Positions 43,931-52,435 of a stretch of 54,555 bases of DNA are shown here, piece by piece. The stretch's first letter is position 1. Each line of letters starts with the position of its first letter. The notes below the pieces were generated by a model that searched no databases, had not been told where the DNA came from, and was given only the letters and a program-made list of their open reading frames with translations. This stretch comes from Bacteroidia bacterium (GTDB taxonomy: Bacteria > Bacteroidota > Bacteroidia > Cytophagales > Cyclobacteriaceae), in the NCBI GenBank assembly GCA_030426345.1, contig JAUHYU010000025.1, positions 1-54,555 of the forward strand, written 5' to 3'. Position numbers and translations under genes: made by a program.

Positions 43931-45376
43931 ATGCAAAAGTTAGGATTAATTCAGACCTTAAGCCAAAAGCTATCTCCACAGCAGATTCAGTTTATAAAAC
44001 TACTACAAATTCCTACCGTAGAATTAAACACTAGAATTGAGGAAGAATTGGAAGCAAATCCCGCTTTAGAGGAAGGCAAGGAAGAACCTGAAGAATTATC
44101 GGATCGACAGGATGAAAATGAAGAAAAACCTGACTCAACCGAAGAGGAAATTAGTTTTGAAGATTATCTACACGATGACTTCAGTGGCTATAAAATGCAA
44201 GGGGACGGCAACAATCCTGATGAGGAAGATAGGGACATCCCGTTGGCAACATCAACCACACTAAACGACCAACTCTCAGACCAACTCGGCTTTTTAGGTT
44301 TAGACGAAAGGCAGGAAAAAATTGGGTATCAGCTCATAGGAAGCATTGAAAATGACGGTTACATTAGAAGGGAGTTGGATGCTATCATCAATGACCTTGC
44401 ATTTAGTATGAATATAGAGACGGATCTGGACGAGTTGGAAGAAATACTTAGAAAAATACAATCATTTGATCCTCCTGGAATTGCCGCAAGAAACCTTCAG
44501 GAATGTCTGCTCTTACAACTTGAGAGAAAAATAGATCATTCCCCGGAAGTCGTGTTGGCTATTGAAATCATTGAAGATTGCTTTACGGATTTCACAAAAA
44601 AACATTACGATAAAATTCTTAAAAGGCTAAACATAGAAGACGAAGAATTACTAAAATCTGCAATTCAGCTGATTACAAAGCTAAACCCAAAGCCAGGTGG
44701 ATCTTCGGGAGAGATGGTGAAAACCCAATATTTAATCCCGGATTTTTTGCTTTCAAATAATAATGGAAAATTAGAACTAACACTTAACTCTAGAAACGCC
44801 CCGGAGTTAAAGATATCCCGATCCTATTCGGAAATGATGGATACGTATGATAAATCCAAGAAAAAGGACAAGAAACTGAGGGAAACTGCATCTTTTGTCA
44901 AGCAAAAACTTGACTCTGCAAAATGGTTTATAGACGCCATCAAACAAAGACAGCAAACGTTACTCAACACAATGCGTACAATTATAAATTATCAGTATGA
45001 TTTCTTTCTCACCGGTGATGAAAGCAAACTGAGACCTATGATTTTAAAGGACATTGCCACCGAAATCCAAATGGATATTTCGACAGTATCAAGAGTGGCA
45101 AACAGCAAATCAGTACAAACTGAATTTGGAATATATCCTTTAAAATATTTTTTCTCAGAAGGCATTGCTATGGAGTCAGGGGATGATGTTAGTAGCAGAG
45201 AGGTAAAAAACTATCTAAAATCCATAATAGATGAAGAGGATAAGAAAAAACCACTTTCTGATGATAAATTGGAAAAATTATTAAAACAAAAAGGGTATAA
45301 TATTGCCCGAAGAACTGTGGCTAAATACAGGGAACAACTCAATATACCTGTGGCAAGACTAAGAAAAGAATTATAG
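43931..45376 (+). CDS. rpoN: RNA polymerase sigma-54 factor
   Basis: The N-terminus LIQTLSQKLSPQQIQFIKLLQIPTVELNTRIEEELEANPALEEG is the activator-interacting region I. The acidic region II is present (about residues 53-110). The core-binding domain includes QSFDPPGIAARNLQECLLLQL, and the DNA-binding part has KDIATEIQMDISTVSRVANSKSVQTEFGIYPLKYFFSEG and the RpoN box ARRTVAKYREQ. The length (481) is complete. It shares one base with the start of the next gene. Confidence 0.97.
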   Translation: MQKLGLIQTLSQKLSPQQIQFIKLLQIPTVELNTRIEEELEANPALEEGKEEPEELSDRQDENEEKPDSTEEEISFEDYLHDDFSGYKMQGDGNNPDEEDRDIPLATSTTLNDQLSDQLGFLGLDERQEKIGYQLIGSIENDGYIRRELDAIINDLAFSMNIETDLDELEEILRKIQSFDPPGIAARNLQECLLLQLERKIDHSPEVVLAIEIIEDCFTDFTKKHYDKILKRLNIEDEELLKSAIQLITKLNPKPGGSSGEMVKTQYLIPDFLLSNNNGKLELTLNSRNAPELKISRSYSEMMDTYDKSKKKDKKLRETASFVKQKLDSAKWFIDAIKQRQQTLLNTMRTIINYQYDFFLTGDESKLRPMILKDIATEIQMDISTVSRVANSKSVQTEFGIYPLKYFFSEGIAMESGDDVSSREVKNYLKSIIDEEDKKKPLSDDKLEKLLKQKGYNIARRTVAKYREQLNIPVARLRKEL

Positions 45377-45996
45377 TGAGAGATCGAATTGCGCACATCA
45401 TATCTTTGGTATTCCATCCATTGTTAATGCCATCTTATTTATTTTTATTTATCATTATTTTTGCTTCATCAATGATGCAACCTCTGCAAAAAGAATCGTT
45501 GATGAAGATCTTATCGATAGTATTTATTGTCACCTTCATTATCCCGGCAATCAGCATTGGAACCCTACGCCTTTCCAATTTTATCACTGACCTAGGCATG
45601 GAAGATAGGAAACAGCGCATTACCCCATTCCTATTCGTTACTATGTTTTATGGGATTACAGCGTATATGTTCTACACAAAACTGCAAATTAACAACCTGA
45701 TATTCATAGTTTTTGCCACCACGACTGTCTTAATTTTTATCTTGACCACAATTACTTTCTTCTGGAAAATAAGTGTGCACGGGGCCGGCATTGGAGGGGT
45801 AATAGGTTTTGTGCTTGCTATAAAATTTTCATACCCGTTACCACATTTTGCAGTAATTTTAGCAGCAATGACATATATATCTGGGATGATAGTCTACGCT
45901 AGGCTTGCCCTAAATATGCATACACCAACTCAAGTGTATGCTGGGGTTATTTTAGGAATGATACTTTGTTATACTTCTTTGCACATGTTACTTTAG
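45376..45996 (+). CDS. PAP2-like integral membrane protein
   Basis: About six hydrophobic helices span the protein. Conserved points are RKQRITPFLF, KISVHGAGIGGVIGFVLAI and LNMHTPTQVYAGVILG, a pattern of PAP2-related phosphatases with His in the two loops. The full phosphatase signature is not clear, so activity is uncertain. The start is a GTG that overlaps the rpoN stop, so the two are coupled. Confidence 0.75.
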   Translation: MRDRIAHIISLVFHPLLMPSYLFLFIIIFASSMMQPLQKESLMKILSIVFIVTFIIPAISIGTLRLSNFITDLGMEDRKQRITPFLFVTMFYGITAYMFYTKLQINNLIFIVFATTTVLIFILTTITFFWKISVHGAGIGGVIGFVLAIKFSYPLPHFAVILAAMTYISGMIVYARLALNMHTPTQVYAGVILGMILCYTSLHMLL

Positions 45997-46781
45997 AAAA
46001 GAGCCAAAGACATACCAATCGTCATTGGATAAGTTGTAGTGTTCATCGGCCCCTTATCCTTTTTGAATGCATCAGAAATGCTGTAATAATAAAGCAAGCT
46101 AAATCCTCCAAATCCAACTTTAGCATAGGCACCATATCGGATAGTACTTAGGTTGAAATTTTCCTTTTGCTTGGTTTTTTTTGTCTCTCCGCCATCCTTA
46201 TATTTTATTTTGGTTTTGCTATCTATAAGCACTCCTACTTTGCCTCCAACAGCTACTTTGAAAGACCTCTTAGGGTCGTATTGTCTAGAATGCCACCGAA
46301 TCTCAAACGGGATGTCTAGATAATTGGCATTAACTATAGATTTTTTGTATGAATTTCCTGCGCCATATATACTATCCAAAGGAACATATTGAACCTCACT
46401 ATTACCAAGGCTATCCAAACCATAACCAAGAGTGATATCCTTATCAAAAGAAAACCTATCTGTACCAAATCCAATTCCAGGATGAAAAGAAAATTTAGAA
46501 TCCCCGATAGGCATATCCAGTAGATAGTACATATTGAATGTATTACTTCCTATAGTTTTAAAGCCATACCCTGGTGTATTTTCCTGCATCCAGTTAAAAC
46601 CAAATTCAATCATCAAGTCACCTGGGACATCCGGTCTTCCAGCTTTTTCCTGAATTACTTTCTTTGCACGAGTAGCTTTGGTGTTTTTCGGAGTGCCTTC
46701 CTGCCCAAAAGCAAAAAAAGGTGAGATGGCTAACACTAAAACAATAACAACAAGTTTGATTTTATTATTCTTCGTAATCAT
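45993..46781 (-). CDS. PorT-family outer-membrane beta-barrel protein
   Basis: A signal peptide (ends FFAFGQ) and a linker rich in Lys and Arg (NTKATRAKKVIQEKAGRPD) precede barrel strands such as YYLLDMPIGDSKFSFHPGIGFGTDRFSF, VNANYLDIPFEIRWHSRQYDPKRSFKVAVGGKVGVLI and a terminal YPMTIGMSLALF. This fits the PorT/OMP_b-brl_2 group; a specific T9SS role is not shown. The ATG at 46781 is preferred over a TTG at 46802. It is convergent with the PAP2-like gene, overlapping by 4 bp. Confidence 0.85.
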   Translation of the reverse strand: MITKNNKIKLVVIVLVLAISPFFAFGQEGTPKNTKATRAKKVIQEKAGRPDVPGDLMIEFGFNWMQENTPGYGFKTIGSNTFNMYYLLDMPIGDSKFSFHPGIGFGTDRFSFDKDITLGYGLDSLGNSEVQYVPLDSIYGAGNSYKKSIVNANYLDIPFEIRWHSRQYDPKRSFKVAVGGKVGVLIDSKTKIKYKDGGETKKTKQKENFNLSTIRYGAYAKVGFGGFSLLYYYSISDAFKKDKGPMNTTTYPMTIGMSLALF

Positions 46782-46862
46782 AAAAAAAAATTTACTGCGC
46801 AAAGATACTATTTTTTATAGGATCGTAAACACGAATTACTTTTATAACGGCAATTAATTGCC

Positions 46863-46870
46863 TAAATTTG
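46863..46870 (+). promoter_or_regulatory. Possible -7 box of the tRNA-Arg promoter
   Basis: TAAATTTG matches TAnnTTTG about 38 bp before the tRNA 5' end. It would place the transcript start near 46877. The -33 box is not clear. Confidence 0.35.
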
Positions 46871-46907
46871 CGACCGCTTTAGAAAATTTAACATTTTTTA
46901 ACACTAG

Positions 46908-46981
46908 GGACCTGTAGCATAACTGGATAGTGCACTTGACTACGGATCAGGAGGTTGGGGGTTCGAATCCCTCCAGGTTCA
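46908..46981 (+). tRNA. tRNA-Arg (anticodon ACG)
   Basis: The cloverleaf folds by eye. The acceptor strands are GGACCTG and CAGGTTC with discriminator A. The D arm is in GCATAACTGGATAGTGC, the anticodon stem is CTTGA/TCAGG with loop CTACGGA and anticodon ACG at 46942-46944, and the T arm is GGGGG-TTCGAAT-CCCTC. CCA is not encoded. The 3' end (46968-46985) is repeated at 13259-13276. A terminator and mobile-element remains follow. Confidence 0.95.
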
Positions 46982-46992
46982 CATTATTAATC

Positions 46993-47028
46993 AAGCACTT
47001 ATGAGGTAAAACTTGTAAGTGCTTTTTT
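46993..47028 (+). terminator. Terminator of tRNA-Arg
   Basis: AAGCACTTA (46993-47001) pairs with TAAGTGCTT (47016-47024), followed by TTTT. It starts 11 bp after the tRNA. From here to 47283 no gene is seen. Confidence 0.8.
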
Positions 47029-47283
47029 GCTGGGGTAAACAAAAGTGTAAACATCTCCTTATTTACAGCTATCTTATTCTTGCTTATCATCGGCTTTAAT
47101 TTTTACTTATTCGATTATTAAATAATTCAACCAATACCAACCCAATAGTTTCAGACTATCCAAAACCAATTGGACTCCGCTTTTTTTTAAAGCAACTAAA
47201 AACCATTAATTCATTACTGGCCGACAACCTCTCATGAAAGCAAAGGTTCACTAAATGACAGCAAAATCCATATCCACAAAACC

Positions 47284-48166
47284 ATGGAACTAGGCCACAA
47301 TCAAGCCATTACATCCTACCTGAACTCTAGGGGGATCCAAATGGAAACGGCCAAACCGTTTTGCAAAGAGTTGTATTTCAATATAGGTACAAGCATTATT
47401 TCGGATTGGGAAACCCCAGCAACAACGGATGGTCGATCCGCAACAAATACTGGAAGGGTTGCTCTGCCCAAGGATATTCATACCATCGAAAAGGGTCAAA
47501 AATCCATGAAATGCTATCTGTGTTAGAAGGAATATTTGACCTATTTAGCTATGTGGAAAAGGGTCAGCGACATACAAAAAATCCAGATTATCTGGTGCTC
47601 AATTCCCTGATAAACCTGGACAAAGCCCACGCGATCCTTGAACAATATAAAACTGTTTTCCTATTCCTGGATCACGATCCGGCAGGTAGAAAGTCGACGG
47701 ATCAAATTTTAAAAGCATTGCCTTAGGCTCAAGATGCGAGTGGGTTTTATAAATCGTGTAAAGACCTAAATAACAATCACGGTACAAATCGGACTTTGAA
47801 GGAATTCAAAATCTCTCTATTACCCACCACTACCTCAGGAAAAATCAAATTTTTATAAGGATAAAATTCGATAGAAATTGGGACTAAACCAATATCGATA
47901 TGATCCGCATTCTGAAAATGCGATCGGGAAAAGAAAAGTGGAAGACGAAGGTTCGGCGCTGTCATTGCAAGAAGTGTTTTCTGATTCTGCCAACCAAGCT
48001 GGCAGCAATCACAAAATTTCTTGCCTGTCCGAAAATGGACAGGGGGAATGAGGTCGCAACTCCCAAAAAGGGAACGAAAAAACCATCAAAAATCCATGAA
48101 CCAAACAGAGGGATGAAATTGCAGATTGACCCAGAATACACTGAACCATTAGAAATGATTAATTAA
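47284..48166 (+). pseudogene. Decayed CHC2/Toprim primase-like gene of a mobile element
   Basis: Pieces in different frames line up into one protein typical of Bacteroidota conjugative and mobilisable elements. First comes TSYLNSRGIQMETAKPFCKELYFNIG (from about 47311). After a frame change near 47390 comes KHYFGLGNPSNNGWSIRNKYWKGCSAQG, then VLEGIFDLFSYVEKG, SLINLDKAHAILEQYKTVFLFLDHDPAGRKSTDQILKALP with the Toprim DxDxxG-like DHDPAG. More stops follow. A last frame (about 47879-48050) reads LNQYRYDPHSENAIGKRK. At least two frameshifts and several stops make it non-functional. Its place just after the tRNA-Arg fits the scar of an integrated element. Two 23-bp-family copies lie within it (47488-47510 and 48078-48100). 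Confidence 0.75.
48078..48100 (+). repeat. Dispersed 23-bp element, forward copy
   Basis: AAAAACC-ATCAA-AAATCCATGAA, one mismatch. It lies in the pseudogene tail and faces the reverse copy at 48343. Confidence 0.65.
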
Positions 48167-48342
48167 AGCGGTAATGAATATTAGTCATTGAGGTAGTGAA
48201 CAATAATTATTACTCGCTAAATACCCTGTATTGAATATCAAAAAAATGCAGAGCAATCGAAAAGTACAATTCTACGATTATTTTAGGAAAGGGATAAAGT
48301 ATACAATTTCAACTTAGTGCTCTTGTTTTCTTAACTGCCAAT

Positions 48343-48365
48343 CCATGGATTTAGAGCGCTTTTTT
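48343..48365 (-). repeat. Dispersed 23-bp element, reverse copy
   Basis: On the minus strand AAAAAGC-GCTCT-AAATCCATGGA, one mismatch, 38 bp past the stop of the arsC-like gene. No gene is seen between 48167 and 48402. Confidence 0.7.
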
Positions 48366-48402
48366 ATCAATTTTATTGTCCCATACCCTCATAGGCATCA
48401 AG

Positions 48403-49041
48403 CTATTTCATCATTGCAGCAACATTTCTAAACACGTAGAGCATTTCCCGACCGATTTGCTCGCTTCTCTCCTGATAGGCTGCCAGCTCGTTTTCTTTGC
48501 CGTCAAATTTTTTCGGATCATCGTATGAAATGGTTGTGCGGTAAGAAGCCCCATTGATCACCGGGCAAGCTTCATCTGCTTCGGAGCAAGTCATTACTGC
48601 AACAAAATTTTCTTTAGGGTTCTTTTTATAGTCATATACTTTGGAAAAACAGATTAAAGCTTCTGGTTTTTTAGCAAACCGAACTTTGTATTTAGGGTTT
48701 TTTCCATCCTTAGCCGAACTAATCTTGAACCCTGCATTTTTGAGGGCATGGATTGCGGAGGTATTGAAGTTTGTTTTTCGCGTTCCCCCCGAGTAGGTAT
48801 GGATATTTGGCACATCATACATATATGCTGCGGCTTGCGCCCAAATTTGAGCCATGTGGCTGCGACGGGAGTTGTGCGTACAAATAAAAACCAAATTGAC
48901 TTCCGATTTGGAATCCAGCTTTCCTTTGATGTACAAGCACAACTCATCAAGCAAATGCTTCCTTTGCTCAGAAATGCATTCGGAGTCTTTGATCAAAGAC
49001 TCCGAAGTAAGTGCAAGTTTATTAAAAACTTCTTTAGTCAT
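48403..49041 (-). CDS. Arsenate reductase-like low-molecular-weight phosphatase
   Basis: Counting from the ATG at 49041, the P-loop is CTHNSRR (Cys54 to Arg60, CX5R), in the context NLVFICTHNSRRSHMAQIWAQ. Later landmarks are TYSGGTRKTNFNTSAIHALKNAGFKI and VAVMTCSEADEACPVINGASYRTTISYDDP, whose two Cys could serve the thiol relay of thioredoxin-type ArsC. The upstream frame that runs to 49146 overlaps arsM and is not taken as coding. It is the third gene of the arsR-arsM-arsC set, 16 bp after arsM. Confidence 0.88.
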   Translation of the reverse strand: MTKEVFNKLALTSESLIKDSECISEQRKHLLDELCLYIKGKLDSKSEVNLVFICTHNSRRSHMAQIWAQAAAYMYDVPNIHTYSGGTRKTNFNTSAIHALKNAGFKISSAKDGKNPKYKVRFAKKPEALICFSKVYDYKKNPKENFVAVMTCSEADEACPVINGASYRTTISYDDPKKFDGKENELAAYQERSEQIGREMLYVFRNVAAMMK

Positions 49042-49057
49042 TCTATATTTAAAACTA

Positions 49058-49894
49058 TCAGCAACAGTTTGTTGTTTTGTCGCAGCATTGTTTTTCGCCA
49101 TAAACCGTGATACTGGCGATACCTGCAAACTCGTTTTTAAACACAATTGTTTCCTCTTTGGTCATGTATTTTTCCAACATTTCATTCGGCAAATCATTTT
49201 TGCGTTCTTTCTGGATTTTAATATTGGTAAATCCTGCTTCTTTGATAAGGTTCAAATAATCCTCTTTGATCAATGCTCCAGACACGCAACCAGCATAAAG
49301 TGCCGCCTCTTTGCGCAATCCTTCAGGTATTGTGTCGTAGGTCACAATATCAGACACGCTAAAATGCCCGCCATTTTTGAGGATACGAAAAGTTTCACTC
49401 AATGCTTTTTTCTTGTCAGGAACGAGGTTTAGCACACAATTGCTAACTACTATATCGGCCACTGCATCATCTATCGGCAAATCTTCGATTTCGCCCAAGC
49501 GAAATTCTACATTATTCAATTTGAGTTTGGAAGCATTTTTTCTGGCCTTGGCGATCATTTCTGTGGTCATGTCGACACCGATCACTTTGCCGCTTTCGCC
49601 CACGATACTTCGTGCCACAAAGCAATCATTTCCAGCTCCAGAGCCGAGATCTACAACTGTATCACCAGCTTTGATATGAGCATATTCTGTGGGAAGACCG
49701 CAACCCAGGCCCAAATCAGCATTTGGGTCATAACCTTCCAATTTGGTGTAATCTTCCGAAAACACACTTAGATCATCCGAGCTGCAACAGTCTGATTGTC
49801 CGCAGCAAGAGTTTGGTACATGCTCTTTTTCCAAAGTAGCGACTTTTCCATAACGATCCTTTACGATTTGTTTTAATTCTTCATTGGCATCCAT
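49058..49894 (-). CDS. arsM: Arsenite S-adenosylmethionine methyltransferase
   Basis: The SAM-binding motif VVDLGSGAGNDCFVA and the ArsM cysteines in LGLGCGLPTEYAHI, IVVSNCVLNLVPDK and LYAGCVSGAL are all in the right order. Extra Cys lie at the N-terminus (NSCCGQSDCC) and at the end (QCCDKTTNCC). ArsM methylates As(III), which can detoxify it or feed organoarsenical synthesis. The length of 278 is normal. It follows arsR by 47 bp. Confidence 0.95.
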   Translation of the reverse strand: MDANEELKQIVKDRYGKVATLEKEHVPNSCCGQSDCCSSDDLSVFSEDYTKLEGYDPNADLGLGCGLPTEYAHIKAGDTVVDLGSGAGNDCFVARSIVGESGKVIGVDMTTEMIAKARKNASKLKLNNVEFRLGEIEDLPIDDAVADIVVSNCVLNLVPDKKKALSETFRILKNGGHFSVSDIVTYDTIPEGLRKEAALYAGCVSGALIKEDYLNLIKEAGFTNIKIQKERKNDLPNEMLEKYMTKEETIVFKNEFAGIASITVYGEKQCCDKTTNCC

Positions 49895-49941
49895 GCGTGT
49901 GTATTTTATTTGTGAAACATAATATTATTAATTGTCAATCT

Positions 49942-50265
49942 TTAGCAACAGTTGTTATCCATTTGTGAAAAAAGTGTTTCCAGTATGTTACGTGCCTTCT
50001 CCCAATTCTCTTTATGTATGCAATAACAAACAGACGGTCCTTCGATCTCCCCTTTGATTATCCCAGAATTCTTCAACTCCTTAAGGTGTTGCGAAATTGT
50101 GGATTGAGAAAGTGGCAACTCGTCCGCGAGCGAACCAACAATGCAACTTTTATTTTTGATAATCTGCTGTAGGATGGCAATCCTGGCAGGGTGTGCGAAT
50201 GCTTTGGCGTAATTGGCCATTTGATTTTGCGCTTCGCTAAAATGAAATGATTTGGTAAGTCCCAT
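49942..50265 (-). CDS. arsR: ArsR-family repressor
   Basis: A winged helix (AFAHPARIAILQQIIKNKSCIVGSLADELPLSQSTISQHLKELKNSGIIKGEIEGPSVCYCIHKENW) is present. Cys occurs in NKSCIVG, in VCYCI and at the end (NNCC), which could form an As(III) site of a non-classical type. The classical CVCDLC ligand set is absent, so the metal site is a guess. It heads the arsR-arsM-arsC operon, with a palindrome just upstream. Confidence 0.92.
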   Translation of the reverse strand: MGLTKSFHFSEAQNQMANYAKAFAHPARIAILQQIIKNKSCIVGSLADELPLSQSTISQHLKELKNSGIIKGEIEGPSVCYCIHKENWEKARNILETLFSQMDNNCC

Positions 50266-50273
50266 TGCCTTAT

Positions 50274-50300
50274 CGTTAAAATGTAATATTACGATTAACG
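50274..50300 (-). promoter_or_regulatory. Predicted ArsR operator
   Basis: CGTTAA (50274-50279) and TTAACG (50295-50300) form an inverted repeat around a central TAATATTA palindrome. It begins 9 bp upstream of the arsR start codon, where autoregulation is expected. Assignment is by position and by the ArsR/SmtB-like AT-rich palindrome. Confidence 0.5.
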
Positions 50301-50346
50301 GAAAGAATTTACAAAGGGTTACGCCTATTAGGATAAAATATTTAAA

Positions 50347-50369
50347 AAAAAGCCTCTAAAACCCATGAA
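50347..50369 (+). repeat. Dispersed 23-bp element, forward copy
   Basis: AAAAAGC-CTCTA-AAACCCATGAA, one mismatch, 82 bp upstream of arsR and reading away from it. Confidence 0.75.
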
Positions 50370-50454
50370 TTGAAAAGTGCTTTTATTTACTCTAATCACC
50401 GTTTTTGTTTACTGTTTGGTATCAATTCATAAGTTGATACCCCTTCACTGTGTT

Positions 50455-50668
50455 TTTTTCATCGCTCGGGAAAACCCTCCCGTTAAATTGGATGTGGTGC
50501 AAGAATGAAGATAGAAAGAAGTGGCGATAGGTTGAGGAAGTTGGAGAAGGGAATGAAGAGTGGTTGGAACAATATAAGGATGCGAATCTTAAGGATGTAG
50601 CAAGAGGTATTTGGGAAAAGGTTCGCATCCTATTTAGAAAGTTTTCATGGTTAGGTTGTCTGTTTTAA
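50455..50668 (+). pseudogene. C-terminal remnant of an unknown gene
   Basis: One frame reads LNWMWCKNEDRKKWR, a stop, then VEEVGEGNEEWLEQYKDANLKDVARG and VRILFRKFSWLGCLF with a TAA at 50666-50668. The second part looks protein-like and is followed at once by a strong terminator, so this is probably the degraded end of a gene. No family is recognised. The rest of 50266-50777 contains the ArsR operator and the 23-bp element. Confidence 0.4.
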
Positions 50669-50674
50669 CGAAAG

Positions 50675-50702
50675 TGCAAGTCGAAAGGCTTGCATTTTTT
50701 TT
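50675..50702 (+). terminator. Rho-independent terminator with GAAA tetraloop
   Basis: TGCAAGTC pairs with GGCTTGCA (one G-T pair) around a GAAA loop and is followed by eight T. It ends the remnant reading frame upstream. Confidence 0.85.
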
Positions 50703-50777
50703 GATTTTGGGCAAGGAATTTTTCCAACGTGATATTTCCTGTTAAATTCAAACATCATTTAAAAACCCTATTAATCC

Positions 50778-51794
50778 ATGAGAATTTCAGACAAAACCAA
50801 TCCGACAGAATATCGAGCAGTAGAAGACAGGTACGACGAAATGACCTATCGCCGATGCGGGAATAGCGGCATCTTGCTGCCAGCCATTTCATTGGGATTA
50901 TGGCACAATTTCGGTTTCCTTGACAATCTCGAAGTTGCCCGGAATATTTTGCGCACAGCATTCGATGCCGGAGTCACCCATTTTGACCTGGCCAATAATT
51001 ATGGCCCACCTTATGGTTCTGCCGAAGAAAATTTTGGGTTGTTGTTGAAAAGGGATTTTGCAAGGTACCGCGATGAGCTGATTATTTCTTCCAAAGCAGG
51101 TTATGATATGTGGGCGGGACCTTACGGAAATCTTGGCTCCAGAAAATATCTCGTGGCCAGCTGCGATCAAAGCCTGAAGCGCATGGGGTTGGACTATGTG
51201 GATATTTTTTACCATCATCGACCAGACCCGGATACTCCACTGGAGGAAACCATGGGGGCACTAGATCATCTGGTACGGCAGGGAAAAGCTTTGTATGTGG
51301 GGATTTCTAATTACCCTGCCGACTTGGCCCAACAAGCTTTTGATATCCTAAAAAGCCTCGGAACTCCATGCCTGATTCATCAGCCGAAATATTCGATGTT
51401 TGAGCGATGGGTGGAGGATGATCTATTGGGAACTTTGGATGATAATGGAGTTGGTTGTATTGCTTTTTCGCCACTGGCGCAAGGGATGCTCACCAATAAG
51501 TATATTGATGGAATTCCGGAAGATTCACGAGCTGCAAAAGGGATGACATATCTGGAAAAAAGTCAGGTTGAAGCCCAGCTTCCTAAAATCAAGCAACTCC
51601 ACCAAATTGCTGTAGAGCGAGGACAAAAATTGAGTCAAATGGCGTTGAGTTGGTTATTGAAAGATGATCGCGTGACTTCTGTGCTGATCGGGGCGAGCTC
51701 TCCAAATCAATTACTGGACAATCTTGAGTCGTTGGAAAAACTGGAATTTGATGAAGATGAAATAAGAAAGATTGATGAAGTTTTGACAAGCTAA
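50778..51794 (+). CDS. Aldo/keto reductase (YghZ-like)
   Basis: The AKR fold and tetrad are visible: Asp and Tyr in THFDLANNYGPPYGSAEENFG, Lys in ELIISSKAGYDMW and His in DIFYHHRPDPDTPLEET. The N-terminal YRRCGNSGILLPAISLGLWHNFG and the GPYGN loop resemble the YghZ group, which reduces L-glyceraldehyde 3-phosphate and methylglyoxal. The ATG sits inside a degenerate copy of the 23-bp element (50761-50782). It ends at a shared terminator with dps. Confidence 0.93.
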   Translation: MRISDKTNPTEYRAVEDRYDEMTYRRCGNSGILLPAISLGLWHNFGFLDNLEVARNILRTAFDAGVTHFDLANNYGPPYGSAEENFGLLLKRDFARYRDELIISSKAGYDMWAGPYGNLGSRKYLVASCDQSLKRMGLDYVDIFYHHRPDPDTPLEETMGALDHLVRQGKALYVGISNYPADLAQQAFDILKSLGTPCLIHQPKYSMFERWVEDDLLGTLDDNGVGCIAFSPLAQGMLTNKYIDGIPEDSRAAKGMTYLEKSQVEAQLPKIKQLHQIAVERGQKLSQMALSWLLKDDRVTSVLIGASSPNQLLDNLESLEKLEFDEDEIRKIDEVLTS

Positions 51795-51805
51795 TTGTAT
51801 TGAAA

Positions 51806-51844
51806 TTTCCCGGCTCAGTAATAATTCTTTCCTGAGCCGGGAAA
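51806..51844. terminator. Bidirectional terminator between the reductase and dps
   Basis: TTTCCCGGCTCAG (51806-51818) and its complement CTGAGCCGGGAAA (51832-51844) form a 13-bp stem with a 13-nt loop, with A/T ends on both sides. It serves two convergent genes. Confidence 0.85.
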
Positions 51845-51855
51845 ATAATGCCTGA

Positions 51856-52332
51856 TTATCCCATGGCGGCCTGTACCATCCAAAGCCTTTTTTCCGTGGC
51901 GCTGATCAGGTCAGACATCATGCTCGTAGTGCCCTCATCATCAATATCACTTGAGGTCTTCAAAGCCTCTCGATATCCATGAAGCAATACTTTATTGTTT
52001 TCTGCAATGATGGCTAATGCTTCATTTCCATCAGAAACATTTTTTTTGGCTTTTATCGCGGCTTCACTCAGGTAATCTTCAAAAGAATGCAATGGTGTAC
52101 CTCCCAAAGTCAGGATTCTCTCCGCCAATTCATCTATGATTTCTGCCGATTCTGTGTAATACTCTTCAAACTTTTCATGCAAGCTAAAAAATAATTGGCC
52201 TTTGATATTCCAATGCAGGCCGCGAAGATTTTGATAGTGAATCTGTAGGTCTGCCAAAAGATGGTTTAATTGTTTTATCAAATCAGCTGTTTTTTCATCG
52301 CTCAACTGTGCGGGATTGCTTAAATTTTTCAT
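51856..52332 (-). CDS. dps: Dps-family ferritin-like DNA-protection protein
   Basis: The 158-residue protein has the Dps ferroxidase region: HYQNLRGLHWNIKGQLFFSLHEKFEEYYTESAEIIDELAERILTLGG (His and the acidic Asp/Glu ligands). The N-terminal extension is short, so DNA binding is not assured. Dps proteins store iron and remove peroxide. It is divergent from an OxyR-like regulator. Confidence 0.94.
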   Translation of the reverse strand: MKNLSNPAQLSDEKTADLIKQLNHLLADLQIHYQNLRGLHWNIKGQLFFSLHEKFEEYYTESAEIIDELAERILTLGGTPLHSFEDYLSEAAIKAKKNVSDGNEALAIIAENNKVLLHGYREALKTSSDIDDEGTTSMMSDLISATEKRLWMVQAAMG

Positions 52333-52435
52333 CTCTATTCTATTTTATTTATGGTTTTGTTATAGTTATATACGGCAAAAAGAATATAATGATTATTAAT
52401 ATTATTTATATTTGTATTATAAATAGTTATAATAA
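52333..52435. promoter_or_regulatory. Divergent dps/oxyR promoter region
   Basis: This 103-bp AT-rich gap must hold both promoters. It contains several ATAGTTATA half-sites (near 52361 and 52425) that resemble the ATAG-type OxyR half-site, but a full four-part operator is not clear. Confidence 0.4.

Noticed and set aside
48854-49432. 192-residue plus-strand frame over arsC and arsM
   Set aside because: It is a shadow of two confident genes; the hydrophobic look arises from antisense codons.
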